Shown piece after piece: positions 6,851 through 16,321 of a stretch of DNA of 39,854 nucleotides. The position numbers and the translations under genes are program-made. Positions within the stretch are counted from its first letter, which is position 1, and every line of letters starts with the position of its first letter. Origin of the DNA: an uncultured Clostridia bacterium (GTDB taxonomy: Bacteria; Bacillota; Clostridia; Christensenellales; Borkfalkiaceae); contig CANROE010000018.1 in the NCBI GenBank assembly GCA_947632195.1, forward strand, positions 1 through 39,854, read 5' to 3'. Below the pieces are notes generated by a model, which was not told the DNA's origin, ran no database searches, and saw only the letters and a program-made list of their open reading frames with translations.

Positions 6851-7402
6851 CTATTCTTTCTTTGCTTTGAGCAGGTCGCGGATCTCCGCAAGCAGTTCTT
6901 CCGTCGTGGGAGCGGGAGGAGCTGCGGGCTGCGCGGCTGCGGCTGCGGCAGCCTCTTCTGCGGCCTTCTGCGCAGCGGCTTCTTCTTCGGCGGCTTTCTC
7001 GGCCTCCTGCTTTGCTTTGAGCTCCTCAGCCCTCGCGCGGACGTGGTTTACCGTTCTCACGATGAGGAAGAGGACGAACGCGATGAGGATAAAGTTGATG
7101 ATCGCGGTGATGAATGCGCCCCAATCGATGTAGATGGAGTTTGCAAGATCGATCACTGTGTTCCCCGCCTCGTCGAGCATCGTCGCCTGGTGCAGATAGG
7201 TGTAGACGTTCTCCAAGCCCTTTCCTCCCGTGATCAGGTACAGGAGCCAGTTGATGAAAGGCATGAGGATCTGGTTTGTGAGCGCGGTCACGATCGCAGT
7301 GAACGCGCCGCCGATGATAATGCCGACGGCCATGTCAAACACGTTTCCGCGTGTGATGAACTCTTTGAATTCCTTCCAAAAGCCCTTCTTTTCTTTTGCC
7401 AT
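6851..7402 (-). CDS. mscL: Large-conductance mechanosensitive channel MscL
   Basis: A 183-residue inner-membrane channel that opens under membrane tension to release solutes in osmotic downshock. The N-terminus has the family signature EFITRGNVFDMAVGIIIGGAFTAIV in TM1, a periplasmic loop, and TM2 (IDWGAFITAIINFILIAFVLFLIV). It is longer than the usual 120-150 residues because an Ala/Glu/Lys-rich helical linker (about 122-165) separates TM2 from the conserved C-terminal bundle helix TTEELLAEIRDLLKAK. Its ribosome-binding site AGGAGGTAA contains the malQ stop codon, so it is tightly coupled to malQ as the last gene of the operon. Confidence 0.97.
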   Translation of the reverse strand: MAKEKKGFWKEFKEFITRGNVFDMAVGIIIGGAFTAIVTALTNQILMPFINWLLYLITGGKGLENVYTYLHQATMLDEAGNTVIDLANSIYIDWGAFITAIINFILIAFVLFLIVRTVNHVRARAEELKAKQEAEKAAEEEAAAQKAAEEAAAAAAAQPAAPPAPTTEELLAEIRDLLKAKKE

Positions 7403-7406
7403 ATTG

Positions 7407-8903
7407 TTACCTCCTATAATTTTTTATCATTTTTTTCAATCTGCACATCGTCTGCGCAGAAGGAAGTCGGGTTAAACGGAAACGCCAATTCCCCTCTCCG
7501 GACCCGGGGATATTCATGCGGCTCTCGTTGCCGAGGGCGAGAATGTCCTGGATGGGAAGAACGGAAAGCGCCGCCTTGCCGCAGAGCGCCATCGCCAGAA
7601 ATGCCTGCGCGAGGGTGCGGGGGTTTGCCGTGAGCGGAATACCGAGCCCGCAGCGTTTGAGTTCTGCCGCAACGCGGGAGCGGAAGAGAATGTAGTCCTC
7701 CGTGCTCAAAGAGCGCGCGTACCCCACGACGGTGTCGTTGTCGTGCGTGCCCGTATAGCACACGCAGTTTTCGGGCTGGTTGTGGGGAAGAAAGGGATTT
7801 TCGGGATCGCCGTCAAAGGCGAACAGCAAAACTTTTATGCCGGGGAACCCCGTCTTTTCAAGCAGTTTGCGCACGCCGTCGTCGATGATCCCGAGATCTT
7901 CGGCGATGATCTTCTTTCTGCCGTCCGCGATGTTTGCGAAGAGTTCTTCTTTCGGTCCCTCTTGCCAACTTCCGCCGATCGCGTTTTCTGCGCCGTAGTC
8001 GATCTCATAATAGCGGTCGATACCGCGAAAATGATCGATCCGCACGAGGTCGTAGGTGGTAAGCGCCGCTTTCAGCCGTTGCGTCCACCAGCGGTAGCCC
8101 TCTTTTTTGTGCGCCTTCCAATCGTAGACGGGATTGCCCCACAGCTGTCCCGTTTCGGAGAAGTAATCGGGCGGAACGCCGGCGACCTTTTTGGGGACGA
8201 GATCTTCGTCCAGCTTGAAAAGTTCGGGGTGCGCCCAGACGTCCGCGCTGTCGTATGCCACATAGAGCGGAATATCGCCGATGAGTTTGATCCCCGCCGC
8301 AAGGCAGCTCTTGTGCAGTTCCTCCCACTGCGCGCGGAAGATGTATTGCACGAACTGCCAGAAGAGGTATTCCTCATGGTATCCGGTGCGGAGCTGTTCG
8401 AGCGCCTCCGCCTCGTGCCGTTTCAAGGGCTCCGCCCAGTCGCAGAAACTTCCGCCGTAAACCGTCTTTGCAGTCATGAACAGCGCATAGTCCTCCGCGC
8501 TGCCCCCTCTCACGAAGGCGCGGAAGGCCTCATCGTCGAAGTGATAGCGGGAGAAGGCGATGCGGAGAGTCTGATAGCGTTCCTCGTAGAGGGCGCCGTA
8601 GTCGACCTTGCCCGTATTTTTATAGCGCGTGCGCAGCTCTTTGAGCTCTTTTTGCTTTAAGAGCCCCATTTTGCCGAGCGCGTCGAGATCGATGAAATAG
8701 GGATTGCCCGAGGTGCAGGAGACCGATTGATAGGGAGAATCGCCGAACCCCGTCTGCACGAGGGGCAGGATCTGCCAATGGGTGACGCCGCCCGAGGAGA
8801 GTTTGAGGGCAAAGCGCGCCGCGTCCCTGAGGTTGCCGATACCGTATTTGCCCGGCAGGGAGGAGATGTGGCACAGGACGCCCGTATATTTTGTTTCTTT
8901 CAT
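7407..8903 (-). CDS. malQ: 4-alpha-glucanotransferase (GH77)
   Basis: The 498-residue enzyme transfers alpha-1,4-glucan segments between maltodextrins or glycogen-derived chains in the cytoplasm. The opening YTGVLCHISSLPGKYGIG and GDSPYQ are family hallmarks. The catalytic residues are visible as the nucleophile Asp in RIDHFRG, the acid/base Glu in IIAEDLG and the third Asp in THDND. The start at 8903 is preferred over an upstream in-frame extension because it has AAGGGT upstream and matches the family N-terminus. The extension would run back into dapL in another frame. It begins 7 bases after the dapL stop. Confidence 0.96.
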   Translation of the reverse strand: MKETKYTGVLCHISSLPGKYGIGNLRDAARFALKLSSGGVTHWQILPLVQTGFGDSPYQSVSCTSGNPYFIDLDALGKMGLLKQKELKELRTRYKNTGKVDYGALYEERYQTLRIAFSRYHFDDEAFRAFVRGGSAEDYALFMTAKTVYGGSFCDWAEPLKRHEAEALEQLRTGYHEEYLFWQFVQYIFRAQWEELHKSCLAAGIKLIGDIPLYVAYDSADVWAHPELFKLDEDLVPKKVAGVPPDYFSETGQLWGNPVYDWKAHKKEGYRWWTQRLKAALTTYDLVRIDHFRGIDRYYEIDYGAENAIGGSWQEGPKEELFANIADGRKKIIAEDLGIIDDGVRKLLEKTGFPGIKVLLFAFDGDPENPFLPHNQPENCVCYTGTHDNDTVVGYARSLSTEDYILFRSRVAAELKRCGLGIPLTANPRTLAQAFLAMALCGKAALSVLPIQDILALGNESRMNIPGSGEGNWRFRLTRLPSAQTMCRLKKMIKNYRR

Positions 8904-8910
8904 AGTACCC

Positions 8911-10104
8911 TTATTTGCGCAGGAGCAGCTCGATACGGGAACAGGCCTCCTGCGTATCCTCTTTTGTCCCGAATGCGGTGAGGCGGAAGAACCCCTCCCC
9001 GTTTTTGCCGAACCCGCTGCCCGGAGTGCCGACGACGTTCGCATTTTCGAGCAAGTAGTCGAAAAATTCCCAGCTGTCCATGCCAAGCGGGCACTTCATC
9101 CAAATGTAGGGGGAATTCTTTCCGCCCGTATAGAAGATCCCGAGCCCGTCGAGACAGTTTGCGATGATCTTTGCGTTTTCGCGGTAATAGTCGAGATTTT
9201 CGGAGATCTCCTTTTCCCCCTCTTCGGTAAAGACGGCCGCCGCGCCCATCTGCGTGATGTAGCTCACGCCGTTGAACTTGGTGGACTGCCTTCTTGCCCA
9301 GAGTTTGTTGAGGGAGACCCCCTCCCGCACGAGCTCCTGTGGCACGACGGTGTAGCCGCAGCGCACCCCCGTAAAGCCCGCCGTCTTGGAATAGGAGCAA
9401 AACTCGATGGCGCACTTCTTCGCGCCCTCGATCTGATAAATGGAACGCGCGAGGGCGGGATCGGTGATGAAATATTCGTAGGCGGCGTCATAGAGAAGGA
9501 CGGCATTCTTTTCCGTCGCGTAGCGCACCCACTCTTTGAGCTGTTCTTTTGTATAAGCCGCGCCCGTCGGGTTGTTGGGCGAGCAGAGATAGATGATGTC
9601 CGCGTCCACCGAGAAATCGGGCATGGGCAGAAAGCCGTTTGCAAGGTTTGCGTCCGCATAGAGGATCTTCCGTCCCGCCATGATGTTGGTGTCCACATAC
9701 ACGGGATAGACGGGATCGGGCACGAGCACGGTGTTTTCGGGCGCGAACAGATCGAGAATGTTCCCAAGGTCGGACTTCGCCCCGTCCGAGACGAACACTT
9801 CCGCGCTTTCGAGCGCAATTCCCTTGCGCGCATAACTTCCCTTGATGGAGTCGATGAGCGCCTCATAGCCGTAGCAATATTGGTCGGGGCCGTACCCTTT
9901 GAAGGTCTCCTTGCGACTCATGTCGTCCACGGCTCTGTGCATCGCCCCGATGACAACGGGCGCCAAGGGGCGCGTCACGTCGCCGATGGAGAGGCGTATG
10001 ACCTTCTTGTCGGGGTGCGCCTTTTTGAATTCGGTCGTCTTTCTCCCCACTGTGGCGAAGAGATAGCTGTCTTTCAAGTTGAGAAAATTGGAATTGATCT
10101 TCAT
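8911..10104 (-). CDS. dapL: LL-diaminopimelate aminotransferase
   Basis: The 397-residue PLP enzyme converts tetrahydrodipicolinate directly to LL-diaminopimelate with glutamate as amino donor, bypassing the succinyl and acetyl branches of lysine synthesis. It shows [10 protein letters not shown] near the N-terminus, SPNNPTG (about 175-181), D206 in YDAAYE for the pyridine nitrogen, and the PLP lysine K240 in [15 protein letters not shown]. The context supports DapL over a generic class I aminotransferase: dapF, the next step of the same pathway, is in the same operon. The start overlaps the pyrG stop by 4 bases (ATGA). Confidence 0.95.
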   Translation of the reverse strand: MKINSNFLNLKDSYLFATVGRKTTEFKKAHPDKKVIRLSIGDVTRPLAPVVIGAMHRAVDDMSRKETFKGYGPDQYCYGYEALIDSIKGSYARKGIALESAEVFVSDGAKSDLGNILDLFAPENTVLVPDPVYPVYVDTNIMAGRKILYADANLANGFLPMPDFSVDADIIYLCSPNNPTGAAYTKEQLKEWVRYATEKNAVLLYDAAYEYFITDPALARSIYQIEGAKKCAIEFCSYSKTAGFTGVRCGYTVVPQELVREGVSLNKLWARRQSTKFNGVSYITQMGAAAVFTEEGEKEISENLDYYRENAKIIANCLDGLGIFYTGGKNSPYIWMKCPLGMDSWEFFDYLLENANVVGTPGSGFGKNGEGFFRLTAFGTKEDTQEACSRIELLLRK

Positions 10105-11699
10105 GATTTTTGATGTCTGAGCGCGTGACGGATAAATTCGCGGAAGAGCGGGTGCGCGCTGTTGGGGCGGGACTTGAACTCGGGGTGGAACTGCACCGCG
10201 ACGAAGAAGTCGTTTGCGGGGTATTCGATGGCCTCCACGAGCTTTCCGTCGGGGGAAGTGCCCGCGATCTTCATACCGTTCCTTTCAAATGCCTCGCGGT
10301 AATCGTTGTTGAATTCAAAGCGATGGCGGTGGCGCTCGTAGATGATCTCGGCGCCGTAGGCGGCCTTCATCTGTTCGCCCGTCACCTTGCAGGGATACGC
10401 CCCGAGCCGCATCGTGCCCCCCATCTTCACGCCGTATTGGTCGGGCATGAGGTCGATGACGGAGTGCTTTCCTTCGGGGACGAATTCGGAGGAGTTGGCG
10501 TCCGTAAGCCCTAAGACGCTACGCGCAAACTCAATGGCGGCAATGTGCATGCCGAGGCAGAGCCCGAGATAGGGAACGTTGCGTTCACGGGCGTACTTGC
10601 AGGCGAGCACCTTCCCCTCGATCCCGCGATTGCCGAAGCCCCCCGGGACGATGACGCCGTCCGCGTCCCCGAGCAATTCTTCCACGTTGTCGGGGCGGAT
10701 GGTCTCGCTGTCCACCCACTTGATCTCCACCTTCGCGCCCGTTTCAAACCCGCCGTGGGAGAGCGCTTCGACGACCGAAAGATAAGCGTCGTGCAGCGTG
10801 ACATACTTCCCGCACAGGGCGATTTTCACCTTTTTTTTGCGGGCGTGGATACGTTTTAACATCTCCTCCCACTCGCTCAGGTCGATCTTTCCGGGATCGA
10901 GGTGCAAAATGCGGCAGACGGTCGTCGAGAGATTGCTCTTTTCGAGCATCATGGGCGCCTCATAGAGCACGGGAACGGTGAGATTTTCAATGCAGCAGTC
11001 GGGCTCGACGTTGCAGAACATGGCGATCTTTTCGATGATGGAGGTCGGCATGGGAGCGTCGACGCGCGCCACGATGATGTCGGGAAAAATTCCCATGCCC
11101 TGCAACTCTTTGACCGAGTGCTGGGTGGGCTTGCTCTTGAATTCGCAGGAGCCCGAGATGTAGGGCACGAGGGTGACGTGGATAAAACAGCAGTTCTCCC
11201 GTCCCACTTCCCGCGCGACCTGACGGATGGCTTCGAGGAAAGGCTGGCTCTCGATGTCGCCCGTGGTGCCGCCGATCTCGGTGATGACGATGTCGGCGTT
11301 GGACGTTCTTCCGACCTGATAGATAAAGCTCTTGATCTCGTTGGTGATGTGGGGAATGACCTGCACGGTCTGGCCGAGATATTCCCCCGCGCGCTCCTTG
11401 TTGAGCACGTTCCAATACACTTTTCCCGTGGTGAGGTTGGAGAATTTGTTGAGGTCCTCGTCGATGAACCGCTCATAGTGCCCGAGGTCGAGGTCGGTCT
11501 CCGCGCCGTCCTCCGTGACGTACACTTCGCCGTGCTGGATGGGATTCATCGTCCCCGGGTCGATGTTGATGTAGGGGTCGAGTTTCTGCGCCGCCACCTT
11601 GTAGCCGCGCATTTTGAGGAGCCTGCCGAGCGACGCCGCCGTGATCCCCTTTCCGAGGCCCGAGACCACGCCGCCCGTCACAAAAATGTATTTCGTCAT
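10101..11699 (-). CDS. pyrG: CTP synthase
   Basis: The 532-residue enzyme aminates UTP to CTP using glutamine and ATP. The synthetase half starts with [18 protein letters not shown], with the P-loop region GLGKG. The glutaminase half carries [10 protein letters not shown] (nucleophile Cys) and VAVQFHPEF (His and Glu), with GGFGNRG forming the oxyanion region. The ATG at 11699 is preceded by AGAGGT and gives the universal N-terminus; an upstream extension is not credible. It lies 25 bases downstream of dapF and overlaps dapL by 4 bases. Confidence 0.98.
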   Translation of the reverse strand: MTKYIFVTGGVVSGLGKGITAASLGRLLKMRGYKVAAQKLDPYINIDPGTMNPIQHGEVYVTEDGAETDLDLGHYERFIDEDLNKFSNLTTGKVYWNVLNKERAGEYLGQTVQVIPHITNEIKSFIYQVGRTSNADIVITEIGGTTGDIESQPFLEAIRQVAREVGRENCCFIHVTLVPYISGSCEFKSKPTQHSVKELQGMGIFPDIIVARVDAPMPTSIIEKIAMFCNVEPDCCIENLTVPVLYEAPMMLEKSNLSTTVCRILHLDPGKIDLSEWEEMLKRIHARKKKVKIALCGKYVTLHDAYLSVVEALSHGGFETGAKVEIKWVDSETIRPDNVEELLGDADGVIVPGGFGNRGIEGKVLACKYARERNVPYLGLCLGMHIAAIEFARSVLGLTDANSSEFVPEGKHSVIDLMPDQYGVKMGGTMRLGAYPCKVTGEQMKAAYGAEIIYERHRHRFEFNNDYREAFERNGMKIAGTSPDGKLVEAIEYPANDFFVAVQFHPEFKSRPNSAHPLFREFIRHALRHQKS

Positions 11700-11724
11700 A
11701 GAATACCTCTGATGATTTTGCGCC

Positions 11725-12567
11725 TTAAATTTCCACTGTGCCGACAAAGGCCAGCTCGGCGGGTCCCGTCATAGAGACTGCCTTATCCGTATAGCGGATC
11801 ACGAGGTCGCCCCCTTTGAGATGGACGAGAATGTCGGCGTCCTTTTCGGCGTACCCGTTGAGCGCTGCCGCCACCGCGACGGCGCACGCGCCCGTGCCGC
11901 ACGCCCACGTTTCGCCGCTGCCGCGCTCCCAGACCCGCATTTTGAGCTCGTTTTTGCCGAGAACTTGCACGAATTCGGTGTTCACCCGCTCGGGAAAGGC
12001 GGGATGATGTTCAAACATGGGCCCCGATTTTTCAAGGTCGAGCCCGTCTGGGTCCTCGCCGAAAACGACGCAGTGGGGATTGCCCATCGAAACGCAGGTG
12101 ACGAAGTAGGTTTTTCCGCCCACAATGAGCGGGTGCGCGACCACGCTTTCCCCCGAAAACAGGGCGGGGATTTTTTCGGGCTTTAAGATCGCCTTCCCCA
12201 TGTCCACGGTAAATTCGGCCGCCTTCCCTCCCCGCTTTTTCACGACTTTGAGGGTTTTCACACCCGATCTCGTCTCCACGGTGAGGATGTTTTTATGGAT
12301 CCCCTTGATGTCATAGAGGAGTTTCCCCACGCACCGGATGCCGTTTCCGCACATCTTGCCCTCGCTGCCGTCGGCGTTGAACATGCGCATTCTGCCGTCC
12401 GCCTTTTCGCTCCGCTCCACGAGGATAATGCCGTCCCCGCCGATGGAACAGTGGCGGTCGGAGAGTTTTTGCGCCAGCTTTTTGGGATTTTTGAGCGGCT
12501 CGTCGAAACAATCGAAATAGATGTAGTCGTTGCCGATCCCGTGCAGTTTATAAAAGGTTCTTTGCAT
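11725..12567 (-). CDS. dapF: Diaminopimelate epimerase
   Basis: The 280-residue cofactor-free racemase converts LL- to meso-diaminopimelate for lysine and peptidoglycan. The two catalytic cysteines are in [10 protein letters not shown] and [10 protein letters not shown]. The N-terminal [15 protein letters not shown] is typical. The start at 12567 matches the family N-terminus but has only a weak AAAGAAA upstream. Since purA stops 13 bases earlier, coupling may help initiation. With dapL two genes downstream the operon holds two consecutive lysine-pathway steps. Confidence 0.96.
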   Translation of the reverse strand: MQRTFYKLHGIGNDYIYFDCFDEPLKNPKKLAQKLSDRHCSIGGDGIILVERSEKADGRMRMFNADGSEGKMCGNGIRCVGKLLYDIKGIHKNILTVETRSGVKTLKVVKKRGGKAAEFTVDMGKAILKPEKIPALFSGESVVAHPLIVGGKTYFVTCVSMGNPHCVVFGEDPDGLDLEKSGPMFEHHPAFPERVNTEFVQVLGKNELKMRVWERGSGETWACGTGACAVAVAAALNGYAEKDADILVHLKGGDLVIRYTDKAVSMTGPAELAFVGTVEI

Positions 12568-12580
12568 AATTTCTTTGCGT

Positions 12581-13855
12581 TTATTTGAGTTTGATGACGG
12601 CGTCCCGCTCCGCGCCCACCGCAACGTAGGTAATGTTGCAATGACATGCCTTTTCGATGAATGTGATGTAGTCGAGCGCCTCTTTGGGCAGCTCTTCCTT
12701 TTTGCGACACCCCGAAATGTCGCAGTGCCAGCCCTTTACCTTCTCAAAGACCGGCTTGCAGTCGTCGAGCAGGTCGGGATACGGGAAATCGTGCAGAATT
12801 TTTCCGTTGAGTTCATACGCCGTGCAGACTTCGATCTCCTCGTAGATGGAGAGAATGTCGAGCTTGGTGAGCACGACCTCGTCCGCGCCCTGGCAGCGGA
12901 TCCCGTAGGAGGAGGCGACAACGTCGAAGGGCCCCACCCTTCTCGGCCGTCCCGTGGCGGCGCCGTATTCCCCGCCCGCCGCACGGAGGGTCTCGGCCTT
13001 CTCGCCGAAATATTCGGCGGTAAACGGCCCCTCGCCCACGCAGGTGGAGTACGCCTTCATGACGCCGATGGATTTATCGAGTTTGAGGTTGGGCACTCCC
13101 GCGCCGATGGGCGCGTAAGCTGCGATCGTGAGAGAGCTCGAAGTGTAGGGTAGAATGCCGTAGTCGACGTCCCGCAGGGCGCCGAGCTGCGCCTCGAACA
13201 TGATCTTTTTGCCCGCCTTTGCCGCCTCGTTGAGATACAGCCCCGTGTCGCAGATATAGTCTTTGAGCGGCTCGCCGTATTTCTTCAAATATTCGATCGT
13301 CTCGTCCACCGAAATGGGCGCGGCGCCGTACCCCTTCTCCACCGTAAGGTTCTTCCACTCGACGATCTCCTTCACCCGCGCGTACATGCGGTCGGGATCG
13401 AGCAGTTCGCCCATGCGGAAGGCCTTCTTCATGTAGCGGTCGGCATACACGGGCGCGATCCCTCGGCGGGTAGAGCCGAACTTCTTTCCCGCGAGGCGGT
13501 CCTCTTCGAGACAGTCGAGGAGCACATGATACGGCATGGTGATGACCGCGCGGTCGGAAATTTTCAAATTCTCGGGCGTGATTTTGACCCCTTTTTCGCG
13601 CAGGCGGTCGGCCTCTTCGGTGAGATGTTTGATGTCAACGACCATGCCGAGCCCCAGAACGTTGACGACGTTCTCCCGCAAAATCCCGGAAGGAAGCAGA
13701 TTGAGGATGAATTTCCCCCGTTCGTTGATGACGGTGTGGCCGGCGTTGTTCCCCCCTTGATAGCGGCAGACAATGTCGTAGTCCTCCGAGAGAAGGTCCA
13801 CCATTTTGCCTTTGCCTTCGTCTCCCCAGTTGATCCCGCAGATAGATGTGAGCAT
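12581..13855 (-). CDS. purA: Adenylosuccinate synthetase
   Basis: The 424-residue enzyme uses GTP to join IMP and aspartate, the first committed step to AMP. The GTP-binding and active-site region GINWGDEGKGKMVDLL is at the N-terminus, followed by CRYQGGNNAGHTV (catalytic His). It is the first gene of the six-gene operon; AAGGAG lies 6 bases upstream of the ATG. A consensus promoter about 60 bases upstream drives the set. PurH, which makes IMP, is encoded separately at 36887-38413. Confidence 0.97.
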   Translation of the reverse strand: MLTSICGINWGDEGKGKMVDLLSEDYDIVCRYQGGNNAGHTVINERGKFILNLLPSGILRENVVNVLGLGMVVDIKHLTEEADRLREKGVKITPENLKISDRAVITMPYHVLLDCLEEDRLAGKKFGSTRRGIAPVYADRYMKKAFRMGELLDPDRMYARVKEIVEWKNLTVEKGYGAAPISVDETIEYLKKYGEPLKDYICDTGLYLNEAAKAGKKIMFEAQLGALRDVDYGILPYTSSSLTIAAYAPIGAGVPNLKLDKSIGVMKAYSTCVGEGPFTAEYFGEKAETLRAAGGEYGAATGRPRRVGPFDVVASSYGIRCQGADEVVLTKLDILSIYEEIEVCTAYELNGKILHDFPYPDLLDDCKPVFEKVKGWHCDISGCRKKEELPKEALDYITFIEKACHCNITYVAVGAERDAVIKLK

Positions 13856-13919
13856 GTTTTCTCCTTGGCGGCGCTTTGGAAAAAATCTTTACAAAAACGC
13901 CGGAAACAAAATACATTTC

Positions 13920-13949
13920 ATTATACAATACATCATGGCGGAAAGTCAA
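13920..13949 (-). promoter_or_regulatory. Promoter of the purA-dapF-pyrG-dapL-malQ-mscL operon
   Basis: On the minus strand TTGACT (13944-13949), an 18-base spacer and a perfect TATAAT (13920-13925). The leader is about 60 bases and I do not see a purine riboswitch in it. Confidence 0.85.
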
Positions 13950-14076
13950 GCGTAAGCCCTTAAATTTCGCCGAATTCCCGCAAAAAGTTTTGCGTGCGCA
14001 CATGTGCAAAAGTGTGCATATTTATAATTTTTTGGAATTTTTTACCGAGAATTTGCAATTTATTTGCAAAAAAGCA

Positions 14077-14105
14077 TTGACATTTTTTAAAATCGGGAGT
14101 AAAAT
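14077..14105 (+). promoter_or_regulatory. Promoter of the zinc-ribbon Nudix gene
   Basis: A perfect TTGACA (14077-14082), a 17-base spacer and TAAAAT (14100-14105). The AT-rich leader ends in an AGGGAGG ribosome-binding site before the ATG at 14135. Confidence 0.85.
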
Positions 14106-14134
14106 AAATAAAATAAATTTAGGGAGGAAAGAAC

Positions 14135-14629
14135 ATGTATTGCAGAGACTGCGGCGAAAAGCTCACGTTGCGCTTTCTGGAAAACGAAGGGCTTGTCCCC
14201 TTCTGCCCGCGCTGTGAGAAATTCAAGTTCCCTTTCTTCCCCGTGGCGGTGTCGATGACGGTTGTCAACCGTTCCGAGACGAAAATCTTATTGGCGAAAC
14301 ATGTCGGCGACCAAGACTATAAGCTGTTTGCGGGGTACATCAAGAAAGGTGAAAACGCGGAGAAGACCGTTCCGCGCGAACTGAAAGAGGAGACCCGCTT
14401 GAACGCGCTCAAATGGCGGTATTTCGGTTCGCGCTATCACGACGCGAAGGACATTCTCATGCTCAATTTCATCGTAACGGCGGACGAGAACGCGGAAATT
14501 TCGCTCAACGAGGAGATCGAGGAAGTGCGTTGGTGCACGCCGGACGAGGCAAAGGAGCTCATCCGCAAGAATTCCACAGCGGAATACTTCCTGCTCGGCG
14601 CGATCCCCGAACTCGGAAAGAAGAAGTAA
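14135..14629 (+). CDS. Nudix hydrolase with N-terminal zinc ribbon
   Basis: The 164-residue protein starts with a zinc ribbon (C3 and C6 in CRDC; C24 and C27 in CPRC) followed by a Nudix domain. The Nudix box G-x5-E-x7-RE-L-x-EE is intact from GYIKKGE to RELKEET, with the final box Gly replaced by Thr. The architecture resembles NudC-type NAD(H) pyrophosphatases, but the NudC SQPWPFPxS signature after the box is missing and the protein is much shorter, so the substrate is uncertain; a nucleoside diphosphate-linked compound is likely. It is a single gene with its own promoter and terminator. Confidence 0.88.
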   Translation: MYCRDCGEKLTLRFLENEGLVPFCPRCEKFKFPFFPVAVSMTVVNRSETKILLAKHVGDQDYKLFAGYIKKGENAEKTVPRELKEETRLNALKWRYFGSRYHDAKDILMLNFIVTADENAEISLNEEIEEVRWCTPDEAKELIRKNSTAEYFLLGAIPELGKKK

Positions 14630-14632
14630 CGG

Positions 14633-14658
14633 AAAACCTCTCGCCCGAGAGGTTTTTT
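14633..14658 (+). terminator. Terminator of the Nudix gene
   Basis: AACCTCTC-GCCC-GAGAGGTT followed by TTTT, starting 5 bases after the stop codon. Confidence 0.9.
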
Positions 14659-14670
14659 CATGCGATTTAA

Positions 14671-14699
14671 TTGACTTTTTCAAGGCGGCGTGGGATAAT
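14671..14699 (+). promoter_or_regulatory. Promoter of the lipoprotein gene, predicted leaderless
   Basis: TTGACT (14671-14676), a 17-base spacer and GATAAT (14694-14699). The ATG at 14706 is exactly 7 bases after the -10 box, so transcription should begin at the start codon. The GGGG just before the ATG would not be in the mRNA. Confidence 0.75.
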
Positions 14700-14705
14700 C
14701 GGGGT

Positions 14706-16256
14706 ATGAAAGCGGTGCGTTTTACGGCAATTTTGCTTGCGGGAGCGATGACGTTTCCCCTCTTCGGCTGCGCGCCGGAATATGAGGGTGAGCCTGCAAG
14801 CCCGAGCGGCTATCTCTATGAGAACAACGCCTATCTTTGTCTGCCCGAAAAAAGCGGGCTGTTTCTCGACCGTCTCTATACGGAAGACGCGCAAGACTTT
14901 TATTATTGGTCGAAGGACCGTTCGGGCAAGGTAGACGCAGCGATCGGCGCCGTAAAAGAAGTTTTGCCCTATTGCCCCACCGATTGTACCGTGTACCTCT
15001 CCTCCGCTGCGGCGACCCATGTCTACGGCAAAGAACTTTGGGTGGACGTTTGCGACGATCCCGCGCTCATTCTCGCCTGTCTTCTGGCGGGCAAGGACGG
15101 GGAGGAGCTGCCCTTCGGCGTCTATGCGGGCGCGAGCCTCGTGTTGCTCGGGGAAAAGCCACGCTATGAGGGAAAGGCGCTCGATAAAAAATTAGAAGAA
15201 TTCCCCTACTGCCGCGAGCTGCAATATCCCCTCTATACGACCTATGAGACGGCCGCAAAGGAGCGCGATACCGCATGGAGTTTGGGCTATGAAGTCGCCT
15301 CGGCGTGGCTTGCGGGGCATACGCTCGACGGCCTGCTCGCCTCTTCGCCCGACGATTGGAGCGAAATTTTCCAAAACTGCGGCGTGGAACTGCCCGAATA
15401 TCGCTTTCTCGTGGGAGACAACTACTATGCGGCCCGCGTAGAGGATGGTGAACTGCGCTATCTCTTCCCGAGGGATTACATCGACCGCTATTACGACGAA
15501 GAGGAATTTTCCCTCTCCTATCCCGTGCTGACAGAGTTCGTGCGCGGCGGGGTCAAGTATCTCGAATGGCTGAGAGGCGTTTGGAGCGTGGAAAAGTTTG
15601 AAGAACCCATCGACCTCTACCTCGGCGGGATCAACAGCGGCTATGACTTTCTGCACGGCGACGGCTCCACCTTTACGGGATATATGAACTACGACAAGCA
15701 GGGAAGACCCTACATCGTCTGCAATTCGGTTTGTACGCTCGCGCATGAACTCGCGCACGCCGTGATCATCGCGGGCGGGCAAAATTACGTTTGGTCGCTT
15801 AACGAGGCGATCCCCGAGTACTTCGCCCACCTCTCGCCCTATATGCCGTGGGAGAGCAAAATGCGCTATAACGCGTTTGTGCGGGAAGAACGGCTCCACG
15901 ATAAATGTAACCCGCAAAAGACGACAAAAGAGCAGGCGGAGGAGATCCGCAAGGCGAAGGAACTCTATCTGAAAGCGTTCGGCGCGCCGGCGGAGGAGAG
16001 CTTTTCCTACATCAAATATGTTTTGGCATGCGTCTGCCGCGACGGCGCGACCTACGAAAAACTGACCGACCGCTCGGACGCCTATGCCGACTATGATTCG
16101 ATCAAGATCGCATTCGTAGATTATCTCTATACGACCTACGGTTTGGAGGCCCTGTGCACGGTAGACCGCCTTTGGGACGCCGCCACAGTGGAGGGAAAAA
16201 ACTTTCACACGCTCGCAGACGAGTTCATCGCCCGGCTGAACGCGACGTTTGCATGA
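14706..16256 (+). CDS. Secreted lipoprotein, putative gluzincin metalloprotease
   Basis: The 516-residue protein has a lipoprotein signal peptide (about 1-22, lipobox LFGC with acylated C22). It should sit on the outer face of the membrane. A zinc protease motif HELAH lies at 347-351, followed by NEAIPEYF (366-373), whose E367 or E371 is a good third zinc ligand, as in gluzincins. The region resembles peptidase-MA-like domains. The N-terminal 300 residues, rich in Tyr and acidic residues, match nothing I recognise. The gene stands alone with its own promoter. Its substrate is unknown; the HExxH call is strong, the protease activity inferred. Confidence 0.8.
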   Translation: MKAVRFTAILLAGAMTFPLFGCAPEYEGEPASPSGYLYENNAYLCLPEKSGLFLDRLYTEDAQDFYYWSKDRSGKVDAAIGAVKEVLPYCPTDCTVYLSSAAATHVYGKELWVDVCDDPALILACLLAGKDGEELPFGVYAGASLVLLGEKPRYEGKALDKKLEEFPYCRELQYPLYTTYETAAKERDTAWSLGYEVASAWLAGHTLDGLLASSPDDWSEIFQNCGVELPEYRFLVGDNYYAARVEDGELRYLFPRDYIDRYYDEEEFSLSYPVLTEFVRGGVKYLEWLRGVWSVEKFEEPIDLYLGGINSGYDFLHGDGSTFTGYMNYDKQGRPYIVCNSVCTLAHELAHAVIIAGGQNYVWSLNEAIPEYFAHLSPYMPWESKMRYNAFVREERLHDKCNPQKTTKEQAEEIRKAKELYLKAFGAPAEESFSYIKYVLACVCRDGATYEKLTDRSDAYADYDSIKIAFVDYLYTTYGLEALCTVDRLWDAATVEGKNFHTLADEFIARLNATFA

Positions 16257-16270
16257 GGAACGAACGGACG

Positions 16271-16310
16271 AACGCCGCGCGCCCCGCAAAATTGCGGGGC
16301 GCGCGGCGTT
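16271..16310. terminator. Long GC-rich hairpin between convergent genes
   Basis: A perfect 17 bp stem (AACGCCGCGCGCCCCGC and complement) around AAAATT, between the lipoprotein stop and the end of the AraC-type gene. The T tracts are poor on both sides, but the position suggests a shared terminator. Confidence 0.7.
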
Positions 16311-16321
16311 TCCATACTCTT

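Noticed and set aside
6763-6891. N-terminal extension of the nitrilase-like protein
   Set aside because: It would run through the mscL terminator into mscL; GGGGAG marks the internal ATG at 6762.
13856-13919. Purine or PreQ1 riboswitch ahead of purA
   Set aside because: The 60-base leader shows no conserved three-way junction or pseudoknot elements that I can identify.
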